Shown here: positions 25,910-35,567 of the stretch, piece by piece
Layout: each line of letters begins with the position of its first letter
Numbering within the stretch: position 1 is the stretch's first letter
DNA from: Pseudophaeobacter arcticus DSM 23566
GTDB taxonomy: Bacteria; Pseudomonadota; Alphaproteobacteria; Rhodobacterales; Rhodobacteraceae
DNA length: 64,000 nucleotides
Direction of reading: 5' to 3'
Assembly: GCF_000473205.1 (NCBI RefSeq)
Contig: NZ_KI421507.1
Location: forward strand, 2,471,302-2,535,301
Made by a program: the position numbers and the translations under genes
Notes under the pieces: generated by a model
Database searches by the model: none
What the model was told of the DNA's origin: nothing
What the model saw: only the letters and a program-made list of their open reading frames with translations

Positions 25910-27282
25910 TGTTCCTCTCCGTTTTTGACATGTTCAAAGTGGGCATTGGCCCCTCTTCTTCGCATACCATGGGCCCGATGGTCGCGGCGGCGCGATTTCT
26001 CGATATGATGCGCGCCTCACCCTTTGAGTTCCACGGGCTGCGCGCCTCGCTGCATGGCTCGCTGGCCTTTACCGGTGTCGGCCATGCCACCGACCGCGCC
26101 ACCATTCTGGGGCTGGGCGGCTTTGTGCCTGATACCTATGATGACGAAAAAGCCGAGGCCTTTTTGGCGGAGCTGGCCAAGACCCATTCGCTGCAGCCCG
26201 AGGGTCTGCCGCCGCTGCATTTCAATCCCAAAAGCGATATGGTCTTTGACTATGACCACGCGCTGGAAGGCCACGCCAATGGCATGATTCTGATGGCCAC
26301 GGATGCCCAGGGCGATGTGATCCTGCGGCAGGTGTTTTATTCCATCGGCGGCGGCTTTGTCGTCACCGAAGAAGAACTGGCCCAGGGCAAGGACACCGAC
26401 GAGGGCGCCCCGGTTCCCTATCCGTTCAAATCCGCCAATGAGATGCTGGCCATGGCCAAATCCAGCGGCAAGAGCATTGCCCAGATGAAGCGGGCCAATG
26501 AATTGGCCCGTGGTTGCCCTGAAAGCCTGTCCAAAGGCACCGCACGGATCTGGCAGGTGATGAACGACTGCATCAATCGCGGGTTGGAGCGCGACGGCAT
26601 CCTGCCCGGCGGCCTGTTTGTGCGCCGCCGCGCCAAGGCCATCCATGACAGCCTGCAGGCGGAACGTGGCATGAACCAGAGCCCGCCCCATACCATCAAC
26701 GACTGGATGAGCGTCTATGCCATGGCGGTGAACGAGGAAAACGCTGCTGGTGGTCAGGTTGTCACCGCGCCCACCAATGGCGCGGCCGGCACCCTGCCTG
26801 CGGTGATCCGCTACTATCTCGATCATGTGCCCGGTGCGTCAGAATCGCATGTAGAGGATTTCCTGCTGACCGCTGCCGCCATTGCCGGGTTGGTGAAATT
26901 CAACGCCTCTATCTCTGGTGCCGAAGCCGGTTGCCAGGCCGAGGTCGGCTCGGCAGCGGCGATGTCGGCCGCGGGTCTCTGTGCGGTGATGGGCGGCACC
27001 CCCGAACAGGTGGAAAACGCCGCCGAAATTGCGCTGGAACATCACCTTGGCATGACCTGCGACCCGGTCAAGGGCCTGGTGCAGGTGCCCTGCATCGAGC
27101 GCAACGGGCTGGCAGCGATCAAGGCGGTCTCGGCTGCCTCGCTGGCCCTGCGCGGTGACGGGCAGCATTTTGTGCCGCTGGATGCCTGTATCGAAACCAT
27201 GCGTCAGACCGGCGCCGACATGCATGAGAAATACAAAGAGACCTCGCTTGGCGGGCTGGCCGTCAACGTGCCAAACTGCTGA
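25909..27282 (+). CDS. sdaA: L-serine ammonia-lyase (serine dehydratase)
   Basis: The 457-aa Fe-S enzyme converts serine to pyruvate and ammonia. It begins LSVFDMFKVGIGPSSSHTMGPM, typical of the single-chain form. Motifs include NEENAAGGQVVTAPTNGAAGTLPAV and GMTCDPVKGLVQVPCIERN, which holds two of the cluster cysteines. The length agrees with bacterial SdaA/SdaB. It follows the GST gene with a TGATG overlap and may share its promoter. Confidence 0.97.
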   Translation: MFLSVFDMFKVGIGPSSSHTMGPMVAAARFLDMMRASPFEFHGLRASLHGSLAFTGVGHATDRATILGLGGFVPDTYDDEKAEAFLAELAKTHSLQPEGLPPLHFNPKSDMVFDYDHALEGHANGMILMATDAQGDVILRQVFYSIGGGFVVTEEELAQGKDTDEGAPVPYPFKSANEMLAMAKSSGKSIAQMKRANELARGCPESLSKGTARIWQVMNDCINRGLERDGILPGGLFVRRRAKAIHDSLQAERGMNQSPPHTINDWMSVYAMAVNEENAAGGQVVTAPTNGAAGTLPAVIRYYLDHVPGASESHVEDFLLTAAAIAGLVKFNASISGAEAGCQAEVGSAAAMSAAGLCAVMGGTPEQVENAAEIALEHHLGMTCDPVKGLVQVPCIERNGLAAIKAVSAASLALRGDGQHFVPLDACIETMRQTGADMHEKYKETSLGGLAVNVPNC

Positions 27283-27354
27283 CACCAGTGTATTCTCCCC
27301 TTGCGTAAGCAACCAGAGCTTGAACCTTTCTGGCGCCGCCCCTAGCGTGGCGCC

Positions 27355-28305
27355 ATGACACAAAGCACCTCTCATGATCGGCCGTTGCTTGGCATCTCCC
27401 TGATGCTGGGCTTCTGCATTCTTATCCCGCTGGGCGACGCCATTGCCAAACTGCTGGCAGAAAGCGTGCCAGTTGGGCAGATCGTCTTTGTGCGCTTTGC
27501 CTCCCAGGCACTGATTCTGCTGCCTGTCTCGATCCTGTTGGGGCAAAGCCTGCGCCTGTCGCGCCGCCTGCTGCCGCCGGTACTGCTGCGCACCCTGCTG
27601 CAGATGGCCGGGATCACCGCCATGTTCAACGCCCTGCGCTACCTGCCGCTGGCGGATGCGGTGGCGATTGCTTTTGTGATGCCCTTTATCATGTTGCTGC
27701 TGGGCAAATACGTGTTGGGCGAAGAGGTTGGCTTTCGCCGCCTTGCCGCCTGTGTTGTTGGCTTCCTTGGCACGCTATTGGTGATCCAGCCCAGCTTTGC
27801 CGTGGTTGGGCTCAATGCGCTGTGGCCGCTGGCAGTGGCGCTGATCTTTGCCCTGTTCATGCTGGTCACCCGCAAAATAGCCAAAGAGACCTCGCCGATC
27901 CCACTGCAGGCGCTGTCCGGCCTCATTGCCTCGGCGCTGATGCTGCCGCTGTTCTGGCTGGGGGACCACTGGGAGATCGCCACGCTCAGTCCCGTCCTGC
28001 CATCACAAGACAGCTGGACCCTGCTGGCCCTGGCCGGAGGGCTGGGCACCCTGGCGCATCTGTTGATGACCTGGAGCCTGCGCTACGCCCCTGCCTCGAC
28101 GCTGGCCTCGATGCAGTATCTGGAGATTCCAATCGCCACCATTGTGGGCTGGATGATCTTTAATGAGCTGCCCAATACCCTGGCCAGCCTTGGTATTGGC
28201 CTCACCGTGGCGGCCGGGCTTTATACGATCCTGCGCGAACATAGCGTCGCAAAAGGCGCCGCCCGCGCCAAATCCGAAACCACAGCTACAAAAGCGCCCG
28301 TATAA
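27355..28305 (+). CDS. DMT-family (EamA) transporter
   Basis: The 316-aa membrane protein has ten hydrophobic segments in two EamA repeats. The first includes LLRTLLQMAGITAMFNALRYLPLADAVAIAFVMPF and the second LLMTWSLRYAPASTLASMQYLEIPIATIVGW. The pattern is close to the S-adenosylmethionine/RarD-like subgroup, but the substrate cannot be fixed. The ATG has no clear Shine-Dalgarno. The last 20 bp overlap the end of the convergent thiN gene. Confidence 0.85.
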   Translation: MTQSTSHDRPLLGISLMLGFCILIPLGDAIAKLLAESVPVGQIVFVRFASQALILLPVSILLGQSLRLSRRLLPPVLLRTLLQMAGITAMFNALRYLPLADAVAIAFVMPFIMLLLGKYVLGEEVGFRRLAACVVGFLGTLLVIQPSFAVVGLNALWPLAVALIFALFMLVTRKIAKETSPIPLQALSGLIASALMLPLFWLGDHWEIATLSPVLPSQDSWTLLALAGGLGTLAHLLMTWSLRYAPASTLASMQYLEIPIATIVGWMIFNELPNTLASLGIGLTVAAGLYTILREHSVAKGAARAKSETTATKAPV

Positions 28306-28942
28306 GCGCTGGCAGATGGTGGCGTGGTACCAGCCCCAACAGCCCCGGCCCGTCAGAACTGAGTGTCACCGGGCCAAGCGCCCGGTTTGAGGTGCCGATC
28401 TGCCCGCCCGGGCGCATCACCAGCCCCTCAAGCGGCCACTCCAACCCAGTGGACTGCGCGCGCACCTCGCGCAGGGGAAACAGTGATACGGTCTCGCCCG
28501 CCAGCAAGGGCAGCGAGATCCGGGCAGGCAGGTGAAAAATCACCTCATGCGCGCCCAAGAGAAGACATGGCGGGCCAATGTCCTGCACCAGCGCGTTGAG
28601 AACCGCCAGTTGATGATCCACCCTGCCACCAAGAAACCCAACTGCAACAACCAAGGGCGCCCGGATTGCCCGCAGGGCTTTTTCAAAATCCGTGCTGTCC
28701 TGCTCGGCCACGCGAAACAGCCGGTCCGGTGGAATCTGTGCCAAGGTTTGTGGTGAAATCGAATCAAAATCTCCGATCACGGCGCTTGGCAGCTGGTTCA
28801 AAGCCAGCGCATGGCAGGCCCCCCCGTCCGCAGCGACCAAACAACCGGTTAAGGAAAGCGCCCAATTCAGGTCGCCCTCCCCCAGGTCACCACCACCGAC
28901 CAGCGCGACTGGCCTCGTTTCGTCTACAATCAGCTTGTTCAT
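28286..28942 (-). CDS. thiN: Thiamine diphosphokinase
   Basis: The ATG at 28942 starts a 218-aa enzyme that transfers pyrophosphate from ATP to thiamine. Signature segments are LVAADGGACHALAL, PSAVIGDFDSISPQTL and EQDSTDFEKAL. GFLGGRVDHQLAVLNAL completes the catalytic domain. The C-terminal beta domain ends near LEWPLEGLVMRPGG and TSNRALGPVTL. It overlaps the DMT gene tail to tail by 20 bp. No TPP riboswitch is seen in the upstream gap. Confidence 0.9.
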   Translation of the reverse strand: MNKLIVDETRPVALVGGGDLGEGDLNWALSLTGCLVAADGGACHALALNQLPSAVIGDFDSISPQTLAQIPPDRLFRVAEQDSTDFEKALRAIRAPLVVAVGFLGGRVDHQLAVLNALVQDIGPPCLLLGAHEVIFHLPARISLPLLAGETVSLFPLREVRAQSTGLEWPLEGLVMRPGGQIGTSNRALGPVTLSSDGPGLLGLVPRHHLPALIRALL

Positions 28943-29081
28943 GCCGAGATTATTCGCAGATCTAGAAACCAGCCACAATCTAAACACAAAATGATACGAT
29001 CAATTGCACGGATTCGAGCAGAATTTGACGAGCTAGCCCATATTGTAAATTGCAATTACTTTGGCGAGGACGAGCAAACCG

Positions 29082-31436
29082 ATGGTACACAATAACAAAG
29101 TTCTGACGGTTTCCTATGGAACCTTCTCTTGCACCCTGGAAGGGTTTGAAGATTCCTTTGGCACGATGAAGGCCATTGCCGAGTATTTCCGCGACCTGGC
29201 ATCGGATGACCGCTACTTTGGCGCCGAACCTCCGCAGCCCGACGCCGAGATGCTGGCCCGCATTGCCCAGCGCGAGGTAGCGCGTCAGGTTGAGGCCCGC
29301 ACCAGCAGCGATGGCATTCACCTGCGCACGACCGCCGCCCCCAGAGAGGCCCCATCGCAGCCCGCGATTGCCCCCTCCCCAGCGGCGCCAACCGCGACCA
29401 CCGCAGAGCCTGATCAGGAAGCTGCGACAGAGACAGACCGCCCCGTGCGTCTGGCTCAGGACACCGTCGATGTTGCCCCCAGCGAAGTTGACCTGTTTGA
29501 AGAAGTTGACCTGTTTGAAGAGGACGACACCCAGCCCGAGGCCCTTGGCGAAGCCAACACCCCCGCGTTGGAGGACACAACCCCCCAGGAGCCAGCACCG
29601 CGCGCTGAACCTCAAGCTGAACCAGAAGAAAAGCCACAGGCCAGCCCGGCTGCCTCGGTTGATCTGGCGACCATTGCGGCCATTTCCGCAGCCGTTTCCG
29701 AGGCGCCAGCCGCCGAAGAGTCCACCGTGGAAGACACCGCCGCAGTTGAGGCGGAAGGCAGGGTAGAATTCTTTGAAGAGGAGGCGCCCGCAGCCCCCCT
29801 GATCTCCTCGCGTAGCAATGACACCGTTCCAGCCGTTGATAGCATCGCGGCCAAGCTACAACGCATTCGCGCCGTGGTTTCCCAAACCCCGGAAGAGGAA
29901 TTCTCTGAGGACGAACACGCCGAGGCCTTTGTCGAAACCGCCCGTGCGGAACTGGTGCAGGTTGAAGAGGAAGACCTGGAAGATATCGACGCCGAAAGCG
30001 ATGAAATTTCGCGGGTTCTGGATCGTCTTGATCTGACCGGGAAGCGCGCCACAGCAGCACCTGCGGCGCAGGAAAAAGGCGACGCAGCGGACCCCCAAAC
30101 ATCTGCGGCCTCCAGCGAGGCGCTGATTGCCTCGGTGTTGCAGGAGCCAGCCAGTGATCAAGCACCGGCCCCCGCCCCTGCAGAAACCAAGGACGCGGAA
30201 GAGGCCTCTCAGAGCCGCAAACACGGGACCATACGCCTGAGCCGTCGCAAAGCTCCCGAACAGGCGCCCCTCGGCGCCGCAGAGGACACTCCCGCAGCAG
30301 AGGCCCGCCTGCAGCAAGGCACCACCGCAGCGGAAGACAAAACAGCGACGGCAAGCCCGGCAGAAAACCCAGCGCAAACCGCTCCCGAGACCGCAAAACC
30401 GCTGCGCGCCCGCATCATCAAGGTAAAGCGGGCGGATCTGGAAAAAGCGATGGCTTCTGGCAACCTGGAAGAGGTCACCGAAACATCAACAGACGAGACG
30501 CCAACAGACGAAACGCAGGAGATCACCTCTTCGGTTGAAAGCTCGCTGGACGCGGATGAAGAGGCTGATCTGCTGCGCGAACTTGCAGAGGTCGAAGCTG
30601 AGCTGCTTGCCAGTAATCAGGATGCAGAGCTGTCCTCTGATGAGCACGCGGAAACCGAGGCTTCCGGGCCCCAGGATACTCCTCAGCACGCGCCGCAAGA
30701 CGCGCCCGAGCAAACCGCTGCCCCATCGCGTGAGACTGCCAGCGCTCAGACTACCCTGTCCCCGGATAGCGATGTTACCCGCCTGATGGAGGCCGCCGAA
30801 AGCAAACTCGGAGACCCCGACAATGCCACCTCGCGGGAGACCTACAGCCATCTGCGCGCCGCCGTGGCCGCCGCCGAGGCAGATCGCTCGGCTGGCGGTA
30901 ACAGCGTAAAAATGGATGAGGCAGAACCCTACCGTGAGGATCTCGCCAGTGTGGTACGCCCCCGTCGCCCAGGTACTGGTGGCATCGCCAAGGCACCGCG
31001 CCCCCGTGGCGCGAGCAGCCGTCCTGCGCCGCTGAAACTGGTAGCAGAACAACGCATTGACCCAGAGGTGAAATCCCCGGCCGCACCAGTGCGCCCACGT
31101 CGCATTTCTATGGCTGTCGAAGACACGCCTCCTGCTCAGGCCCAAGCCTTTGGCAGCTTTATCGACTATGCGCAGGATCTGGGCGCCACCGAGCTGCACG
31201 AGTTGCTGGAGGCCGCCGCCTCCTACCTCAGCTTTGTCGAAGGGCGCGATCAGTTTTCGCGGCCCCAGTTGATGAACACGGTGCGCAGTGTTGGACATGG
31301 TGACTTCAACCGCGAAAACGGGCTGCGCTCCATTGGCCAGTTGCTGCGGGAGGGCAAGATCGAGCGCTCCGACAATGGCCAGTTCACCGCCACCGATGAT
31401 ATTGGCTTTCGCCCCCGCAAACGCGCTGCAGGCTAG
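29082..31436 (+). CDS. Very acidic, mostly disordered 784-aa protein
   Basis: The ATG at 29082 follows GAGGA at 29066-29070. Residues 1-75 form a plausible folded domain (NKVLTVSYGTFSCTLEGFEDSFGTMKAIAEYFRDLASDDRYFG). The central 550 or so residues are extremely rich in Glu, Ala, Pro and Asp and probably disordered. The last 90 residues look folded again (FGSFIDYAQDLGATELHELLEAAASYLSFVEGRDQFSRPQLM... LREGKIERSDNGQFTATDDIGFRPRKR). An 18-bp in-frame duplication gives EVDLFE twice. I believe related proteins occur in other Rhodobacteraceae but know no function. It could be a scaffold or linker protein. Confidence 0.75.
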   Translation: MVHNNKVLTVSYGTFSCTLEGFEDSFGTMKAIAEYFRDLASDDRYFGAEPPQPDAEMLARIAQREVARQVEARTSSDGIHLRTTAAPREAPSQPAIAPSPAAPTATTAEPDQEAATETDRPVRLAQDTVDVAPSEVDLFEEVDLFEEDDTQPEALGEANTPALEDTTPQEPAPRAEPQAEPEEKPQASPAASVDLATIAAISAAVSEAPAAEESTVEDTAAVEAEGRVEFFEEEAPAAPLISSRSNDTVPAVDSIAAKLQRIRAVVSQTPEEEFSEDEHAEAFVETARAELVQVEEEDLEDIDAESDEISRVLDRLDLTGKRATAAPAAQEKGDAADPQTSAASSEALIASVLQEPASDQAPAPAPAETKDAEEASQSRKHGTIRLSRRKAPEQAPLGAAEDTPAAEARLQQGTTAAEDKTATASPAENPAQTAPETAKPLRARIIKVKRADLEKAMASGNLEEVTETSTDETPTDETQEITSSVESSLDADEEADLLRELAEVEAELLASNQDAELSSDEHAETEASGPQDTPQHAPQDAPEQTAAPSRETASAQTTLSPDSDVTRLMEAAESKLGDPDNATSRETYSHLRAAVAAAEADRSAGGNSVKMDEAEPYREDLASVVRPRRPGTGGIAKAPRPRGASSRPAPLKLVAEQRIDPEVKSPAAPVRPRRISMAVEDTPPAQAQAFGSFIDYAQDLGATELHELLEAAASYLSFVEGRDQFSRPQLMNTVRSVGHGDFNRENGLRSIGQLLREGKIERSDNGQFTATDDIGFRPRKRAAG
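29484..29519. repeat. In-frame 2 x 18-bp exact duplication
   Basis: GAAGTTGACCTGTTTGAA occurs twice in direct succession (29484-29501, 29502-29519), doubling EVDLFE in the acidic protein. The absence of any difference between copies suggests a recent event. Confidence 0.95.
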
Positions 31437-31496
31437 CCGCAGGCCACTATGATCCGCCCCTGAGGGGCGACCAGTTACTGCTGCCGTCACATAGAA

Positions 31497-31536
31497 AAGG
31501 CCCGACCGGAATATTTTCCGATCGGGCCTTATTTTT
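31497..31536. terminator. Bidirectional terminator between convergent genes
   Basis: AAGGCCCGAcCGG and CCGaTCGGGCCTT form a long stem around a 7-nt AT-rich loop. T-runs follow on both strands. It serves the acidic-protein gene on the plus strand and purA-DUF2842 on the minus strand. Confidence 0.88.
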
Positions 31537-31551
31537 GGCTAAACGCCCGCG

Positions 31552-31788
31552 CTACTTGTCTTCGGCATCGGGGTCTTCCTTGCCGACGCCCCGAAAGACA
31601 AACTTGAAGGGCAGCACCCAAAGCACCCCCAACACCGCGTAGATCAACAGCTCTACCAGGATTGATGGGCGCTCAAACAGGCTCACCACGTTGACCGCAG
31701 CGATGATATAGAGCGGCATGCCGACCAGAAGGATGATCAGCGCCCAGCGGCGACGCGCTTTGTAGCTGAGGCCCGGTTTATCCGACAT
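31552..31788 (-). CDS. DUF2842 family membrane protein
   Basis: The 78-aa protein has two hydrophobic segments (WALIILLVGMPLYIIAAVNVV and LLIYAVLGVLWVLPFKFVF) and a charged C-terminus, matching the alphaproteobacterial DUF2842 family. The function is unknown. Its ATG overlaps the purA stop as TGATG, suggesting translational coupling, and a terminator follows. Confidence 0.85.
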   Translation of the reverse strand: MSDKPGLSYKARRRWALIILLVGMPLYIIAAVNVVSLFERPSILVELLIYAVLGVLWVLPFKFVFRGVGKEDPDAEDK

Positions 31789-33101
31789 CAGTCAGCAAAG
31801 GGGTCAGTCACCAGAATGGTGTCTTCCCGCTCCGGGCTGGTGGAAAGCAATGCCACCGGGCAGTCGATCAGCTCTTCCACGCGTTTGACATATTTGATGG
31901 CATTGGCAGGCAGATCGTTCCAGCTGCGCGCGCCCTCAGTCGACTCGGACCAGCCGGGCATTTCCTCATAGACCGGGGTGCAGCGCGCCTGCTGATCGGC
32001 GGCGGTGGGCAGATAGTCCAGACGGGTCCCATCCAGATCATAGCCGACACAGATCTTCAGGGTTTCAAACCCATCCAGCACGTCCAGCTTGGTCAGGGAG
32101 ATCCCGGTGATACCGGAGGTGGCGCAGGTCTGGCGCACCAGGCAGGCATCAAACCAGCCGCAGCGACGCTGACGGCCCGTGGTGGTGCCAAATTCATGGC
32201 CACGTGTCCCCAGACGCTCACCATCGGCGTCAGGCTTGCCATTGGCATCCAGCAGTTCGGTGGGGAACGGGCCTTCACCTACGCGGGTGGTATAGGCTTT
32301 GACGATCCCAAGCACATAATCAATCGAGCCTGGACCGATACCCACACCGGTGGCGGCCTGGCCTGCGATCACATTTGACGAGGTGACAAAGGGATAGGTG
32401 CCAAAATCAATGTCCAGCAACGCACCCTGGGCGCCTTCAAACAGGATCCGTTTGCCGGCTTTGCGCTTTTCGTTCAGCACTTTCCACACGGGGGCGGCAA
32501 ATTTCAGAATCGCAGGCGCAACCTCGCGCAGCTGGGCAATCAGCGCATCGCGGTCAACCGGCTCAAAGCCCAGACCTTTGCGCAGCGGATCATGGTGCTG
32601 CAAGGCGCGATCAACGCGAGCTTCCAAGGTGGCGTCATCGGCCAGATCGGCAACCCGGATGGCACGACGGCCAACCTTGTCTTCGTAGGCGGGGCCGATG
32701 CCGCGACCGGTGGTGCCGATCTTGGTGCCCTTGGAGGCCGCCTCTTCGCGGGCGCGGTCCAGCTCACCGTGGATAGGCAGAATCAGCGGTGTGTTCTCTG
32801 CGATCATCAGGGTCTCGGGGTTGATATCAACGCCCTGCGCCTGCACCGTTTCGATCTCTTTCAGCAGGTGCCATGGGTCCAGAACCACGCCATTGCCGAT
32901 CACGCTCAGCTTGCCACCACGGACAACGCCCGAGGGCAACGCGTGCAGCTTGTAGACTTTGCCGTCAATGACCAGCGTATGGCCGGCATTGTGACCGCCC
33001 TGAAAACGCGCAATCACATCGGCACGTTCGCTGAGCCAGTCAACGATCTTGCCTTTTCCTTCATCGCCCCACTGGGCGCCGACTACCACGACATTGGCCA
33101 T
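31788..33101 (-). CDS. purA: Adenylosuccinate synthetase
   Basis: The 437-aa GTP-dependent enzyme makes adenylosuccinate from IMP and aspartate. The N-terminus has [19 protein letters not shown] with the catalytic Asp. [24 protein letters not shown] and [13 protein letters not shown] follow in family order. The length is a few residues above the common 430. It is followed with a TGATG overlap by the DUF2842 gene. Confidence 0.97.
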   Translation of the reverse strand: MANVVVVGAQWGDEGKGKIVDWLSERADVIARFQGGHNAGHTLVIDGKVYKLHALPSGVVRGGKLSVIGNGVVLDPWHLLKEIETVQAQGVDINPETLMIAENTPLILPIHGELDRAREEAASKGTKIGTTGRGIGPAYEDKVGRRAIRVADLADDATLEARVDRALQHHDPLRKGLGFEPVDRDALIAQLREVAPAILKFAAPVWKVLNEKRKAGKRILFEGAQGALLDIDFGTYPFVTSSNVIAGQAATGVGIGPGSIDYVLGIVKAYTTRVGEGPFPTELLDANGKPDADGERLGTRGHEFGTTTGRQRRCGWFDACLVRQTCATSGITGISLTKLDVLDGFETLKICVGYDLDGTRLDYLPTAADQQARCTPVYEEMPGWSESTEGARSWNDLPANAIKYVKRVEELIDCPVALLSTSPEREDTILVTDPFAD

Positions 33102-33113
33102 CTCAGGTCCTTT

Positions 33114-33145
33114 GTATGCTGGTTAGAATGTATGCTGGTGGAAAC
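33114..33145. repeat. Tandem direct repeat, 2 x 16 bp, upstream of purA
   Basis: GTATGCTGGTTAGAAT is followed by GTATGCTGGTGGAAAC, sharing the first ten bases. It begins 12 bp before the purA start codon on the minus strand and so probably lies in the 5' leader. Confidence 0.7.
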
Positions 33146-33241
33146 CAGAGCCCCGTATAGCGATGCCGCGTCCGCGTGGAAACCGCTAAATCGACGCAGA
33201 AGCGTTACATTCGGGCAAGGCCTTGCAGATCAACGGGCCAA

Positions 33242-33574
33242 TCAGCGCGCCAGATGCACTGGTTCACCGTGCGGCGTGCTCAGATAGGCCTCTTCCCAGT
33301 CGCGCCGCACCAAAGCCACCTCTTGCGGACTGGCATTGCCAGCCGCAGCAAGAATCGCCTCCAGCGTTTCCAGCCAGGCGTTAAAATAGTCAGCCCCGCC
33401 GTCCAGTTCCCGCGACAGCCCATTGCGGCGCAGGGTGGCAGAAAACTGCGCAACCCAGTCCGCCCAGCTAAACCGCCCCGCTTCATTCAATGAAACCGTG
33501 AGCGCAAAGACCTGCGCATGCCAGGGTTCCAGAAAGACCGGCTCTGGCGCCGAGTGGCTGATACAATCGCTCAT
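33242..33574 (-). CDS. Nitrile hydratase accessory/activator protein
   Basis: The 110-aa product matches the small nitrile hydratase accessory proteins. It has PVFLEPWHAQVFALTVSLNEAGRFSWADWVAQFS, then YFNAWLETLEAIL, an arrangement similar to the N-terminal half of the beta subunit. Such proteins deliver cobalt or assist cysteine oxidation of the alpha subunit. The start overlaps the beta-subunit stop by four bases, so the three genes form one operon in the order alpha, beta, activator. Confidence 0.85.
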   Translation of the reverse strand: MSDCISHSAPEPVFLEPWHAQVFALTVSLNEAGRFSWADWVAQFSATLRRNGLSRELDGGADYFNAWLETLEAILAAAGNASPQEVALVRRDWEEAYLSTPHGEPVHLAR

Positions 33575-34266
33575 GTTTGGCCCTCTGGTTCCAGCGGTTG
33601 CAGATAGCTTTGCCAGAGGTCCAGCACCACCTCATCATTGGGATGCTCTGGATGAGCCCACAGCTCTGATGCCGGAAAGGCCACCGCATATAGCGGCTCT
33701 GGCGCCTCGCCCAGCCCATGGGCATTGCTGTCCGGCAGCACATGGGCACCGTGTTGGCGCAGAATCTGACCACAGGCGCCGGCAGCGTAGTCTGGCAGAC
33801 GAGTATGACCGCCATTCACCAGAGCGCTGCCACCGGGGTGGCGGGTTTTCACCCTGTCACCGGGCGCAAAGATCGGCGCGATAGCGCTGGGACGATTGGC
33901 AGGGCCGCCCTTGGCCAGAACCGCCGCCACGGCCTCCGCCTTGAGCGCCGCTGAGGCCAGCGTATGCAGCCCCTCCCCGCCCTGGCCTTTCAGATCCTCA
34001 CGGGTCAGCACGCCAGTCTCGACCAGCAGATCCGCCAGCGCCGAGATCCATTTCTCATAATAGGAAAATCGGGTGTAATCCTTGGGCGACAGGCGTTCGC
34101 GAGCATGGCGCGAGACATCAATGTTCCATTTCCCCAAGGCGCCGCAGGCCAGGGTGACGGCCAGGGCACGGGCGTGCCAGTCGGTAGCAAAGATCGGCGC
34201 ATCCGGGGCATCCGGCACCACGGCGCCATCACCGAATCGCCCGCCCATGTCGTGCAAACGGCTCAT
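33571..34266 (-). CDS. nthB: Nitrile hydratase beta subunit
   Basis: The 231-aa subunit begins [16 protein letters not shown], close to the conserved N-terminus of beta subunits. It continues with [34 protein letters not shown] and [14 protein letters not shown]. The C-terminal SH3-like barrel includes [12 protein letters not shown] and [12 protein letters not shown]. Arg residues near the metal site are present in the RHARERL stretch. It overlaps its neighbours by four bases on each side. It joins the alpha subunit to hydrate nitriles to amides. Confidence 0.93.
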   Translation of the reverse strand: MSRLHDMGGRFGDGAVVPDAPDAPIFATDWHARALAVTLACGALGKWNIDVSRHARERLSPKDYTRFSYYEKWISALADLLVETGVLTREDLKGQGGEGLHTLASAALKAEAVAAVLAKGGPANRPSAIAPIFAPGDRVKTRHPGGSALVNGGHTRLPDYAAGACGQILRQHGAHVLPDSNAHGLGEAPEPLYAVAFPASELWAHPEHPNDEVVLDLWQSYLQPLEPEGQT

Positions 34267-34910
34267 GTTTGATCCCCGCCGTTTTGATCCACGCCGTCGC
34301 CGGGCTTTGCTGCAAGCGCAGTGCCAATCATCGAATCACGGGACACCAGCGCGGCAAGGGCCGCCTCATCCAGATCTTCGCTGCCAGCCGGGCGCATAGG
34401 CAGCACCAGATAGCGGACCTCTGCGGTGGAATCCCAGACCCGCACCGCAGTCTCGGTGGGTAGGGTCACACCAAAATCGGCCAGAACCCCGCGCGGTTCA
34501 CGCACCGCGCGGGCGCGATAGGCATCGGATTTATACCAGCCCGGCGGGATGCCCAGCAGCGGCCACGGGTAACAGCTGCACAGGGTGCAGACGACCATAT
34601 TATGCCGCTCAGGCGTGTTCTCCACCACCACCATATGTTCGCCCTGGCGCCCATAATAGCCAAGCTCTGCCAGAACCGGATCCGCATCTGCCAGCAGCGC
34701 CGCCTTGAACACCGGATCACTCCAGGCGCGGGCAACAACGCGGGCGCCGTTTTGCGGCCCGATCTTGTTTTGATAGGTATCTATGATCTCATCCAGCGCC
34801 GCCGGATCAATCAGCCCCTTGCGGGTGAGAATCGTTTCCAGCGCTTTGACCCGCAAAGCAGGGTCAGACGGAAGAACGGCGTGCGGGTGGTTGGAATGAT
34901 CATGAGGCAT
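34263..34910 (-). CDS. nthA: Nitrile hydratase alpha subunit, cobalt type
   Basis: I place the start at the ATG at 34910 ([12 protein letters not shown]); the frame opens earlier without support. The 215-aa subunit has the metal claw VCTLCSC with Cys108, Cys111 and Cys113. Thr in the second position of that motif marks the cobalt-type enzyme (iron types have Ser). The His-rich N-terminus might help metal capture. The C-terminus ([33 protein letters not shown]) is standard. The gene leads the cluster. No amidase or nitrilase is near. Confidence 0.95.
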   Translation of the reverse strand: MPHDHSNHPHAVLPSDPALRVKALETILTRKGLIDPAALDEIIDTYQNKIGPQNGARVVARAWSDPVFKAALLADADPVLAELGYYGRQGEHMVVVENTPERHNMVVCTLCSCYPWPLLGIPPGWYKSDAYRARAVREPRGVLADFGVTLPTETAVRVWDSTAEVRYLVLPMRPAGSEDLDEAALAALVSRDSMIGTALAAKPGDGVDQNGGDQT

Positions 34911-34990
34911 GACCACAGCCTGCCCCAGCCCCAAGGCCCGCGTCCAGTCACTTTTCCTGTGTTTACCCAGGGTTTCACCCAGCCAGCCCC

Positions 34991-35023
34991 CGTCTGTAGC
35001 TAGTCTGTACCAAGTCTGTACCA
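34991..35023. repeat. Tandem repeat, 3 x 11 bp
   Basis: CGTCTGTAGCT, AGTCTGTACCA and AGTCTGTACCA run head to tail in the divergent gap between nthA and secG. The last two copies are identical. Confidence 0.8.
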
Positions 35024-35105
35024 ACAATCGAAACTGAGCCCTTGCCCCTGTCGGCATTCTTGCCTATTTACCGCCCGATAGTTTAGCCAACAGCCGCAGG
35101 AACCT

Positions 35106-35477
35106 ATGGAAAACGTTGTTCTCATCATCCATCTTCTCTTGGCTCTTGGCCTGATTGCCGTCGTGCTGTTGCAGCGCTCCGAAGGCGGGGGCCTGGGTAT
35201 GGGCAGCGGCGGTGGTGGCGGCGCCATGTCTGGCCGGTCCGCAGCGACCGCACTGGGCAAAGTGACCTGGGTCCTCGCGATCTGCTTTATCTGCACCTCA
35301 ATCACCCTGACCGTATTGGCCGCCCAAAAATCCGCTGGATCTTCGGTTGCCGACGGCATCGTGCCTGCCGCGACTGAAGGTGGTGATGAGCCGGCAGCTC
35401 CTGTCGCGCCGCTGGGCAGCGATCTGTTGCCACCCGCCGAAGGTGACAATGCGCCGCTGGTTCCCAGCGCCGACTAA
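35106..35477 (+). CDS. secG: Preprotein translocase subunit SecG
   Basis: The 123-aa membrane protein has two hydrophobic segments (VVLIIHLLLALGLIAVVLLQR and VTWVLAICFICTSITLTVLA) separated by the Gly-rich loop GGGLGMGSGGGGGAMSGRSA. Both features are typical of SecG. The C-terminal tail is acidic and Pro-rich, as in other Rhodobacterales. It increases efficiency of SecYE-mediated export. pyrG follows, a gene order common in alphaproteobacteria. Confidence 0.93.
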   Translation: MENVVLIIHLLLALGLIAVVLLQRSEGGGLGMGSGGGGGAMSGRSAATALGKVTWVLAICFICTSITLTVLAAQKSAGSSVADGIVPAATEGGDEPAAPVAPLGSDLLPPAEGDNAPLVPSAD

Positions 35478-35567
35478 AATAACTACAAGACTTAGAATTC
35501 TGGTAGGGAACCGTAACAGCATCTTGCGGTTCTCTTGCGCATGTCGCGCGAATCCTATATATGTGTA

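Noticed and set aside
29056..30396. 446-aa Arg/Leu/Pro-rich open frame antisense to the acidic protein
   Set aside because: The complement of Glu/Ala-rich codons naturally gives a long open Arg/Leu/Pro frame; there is no start signal.
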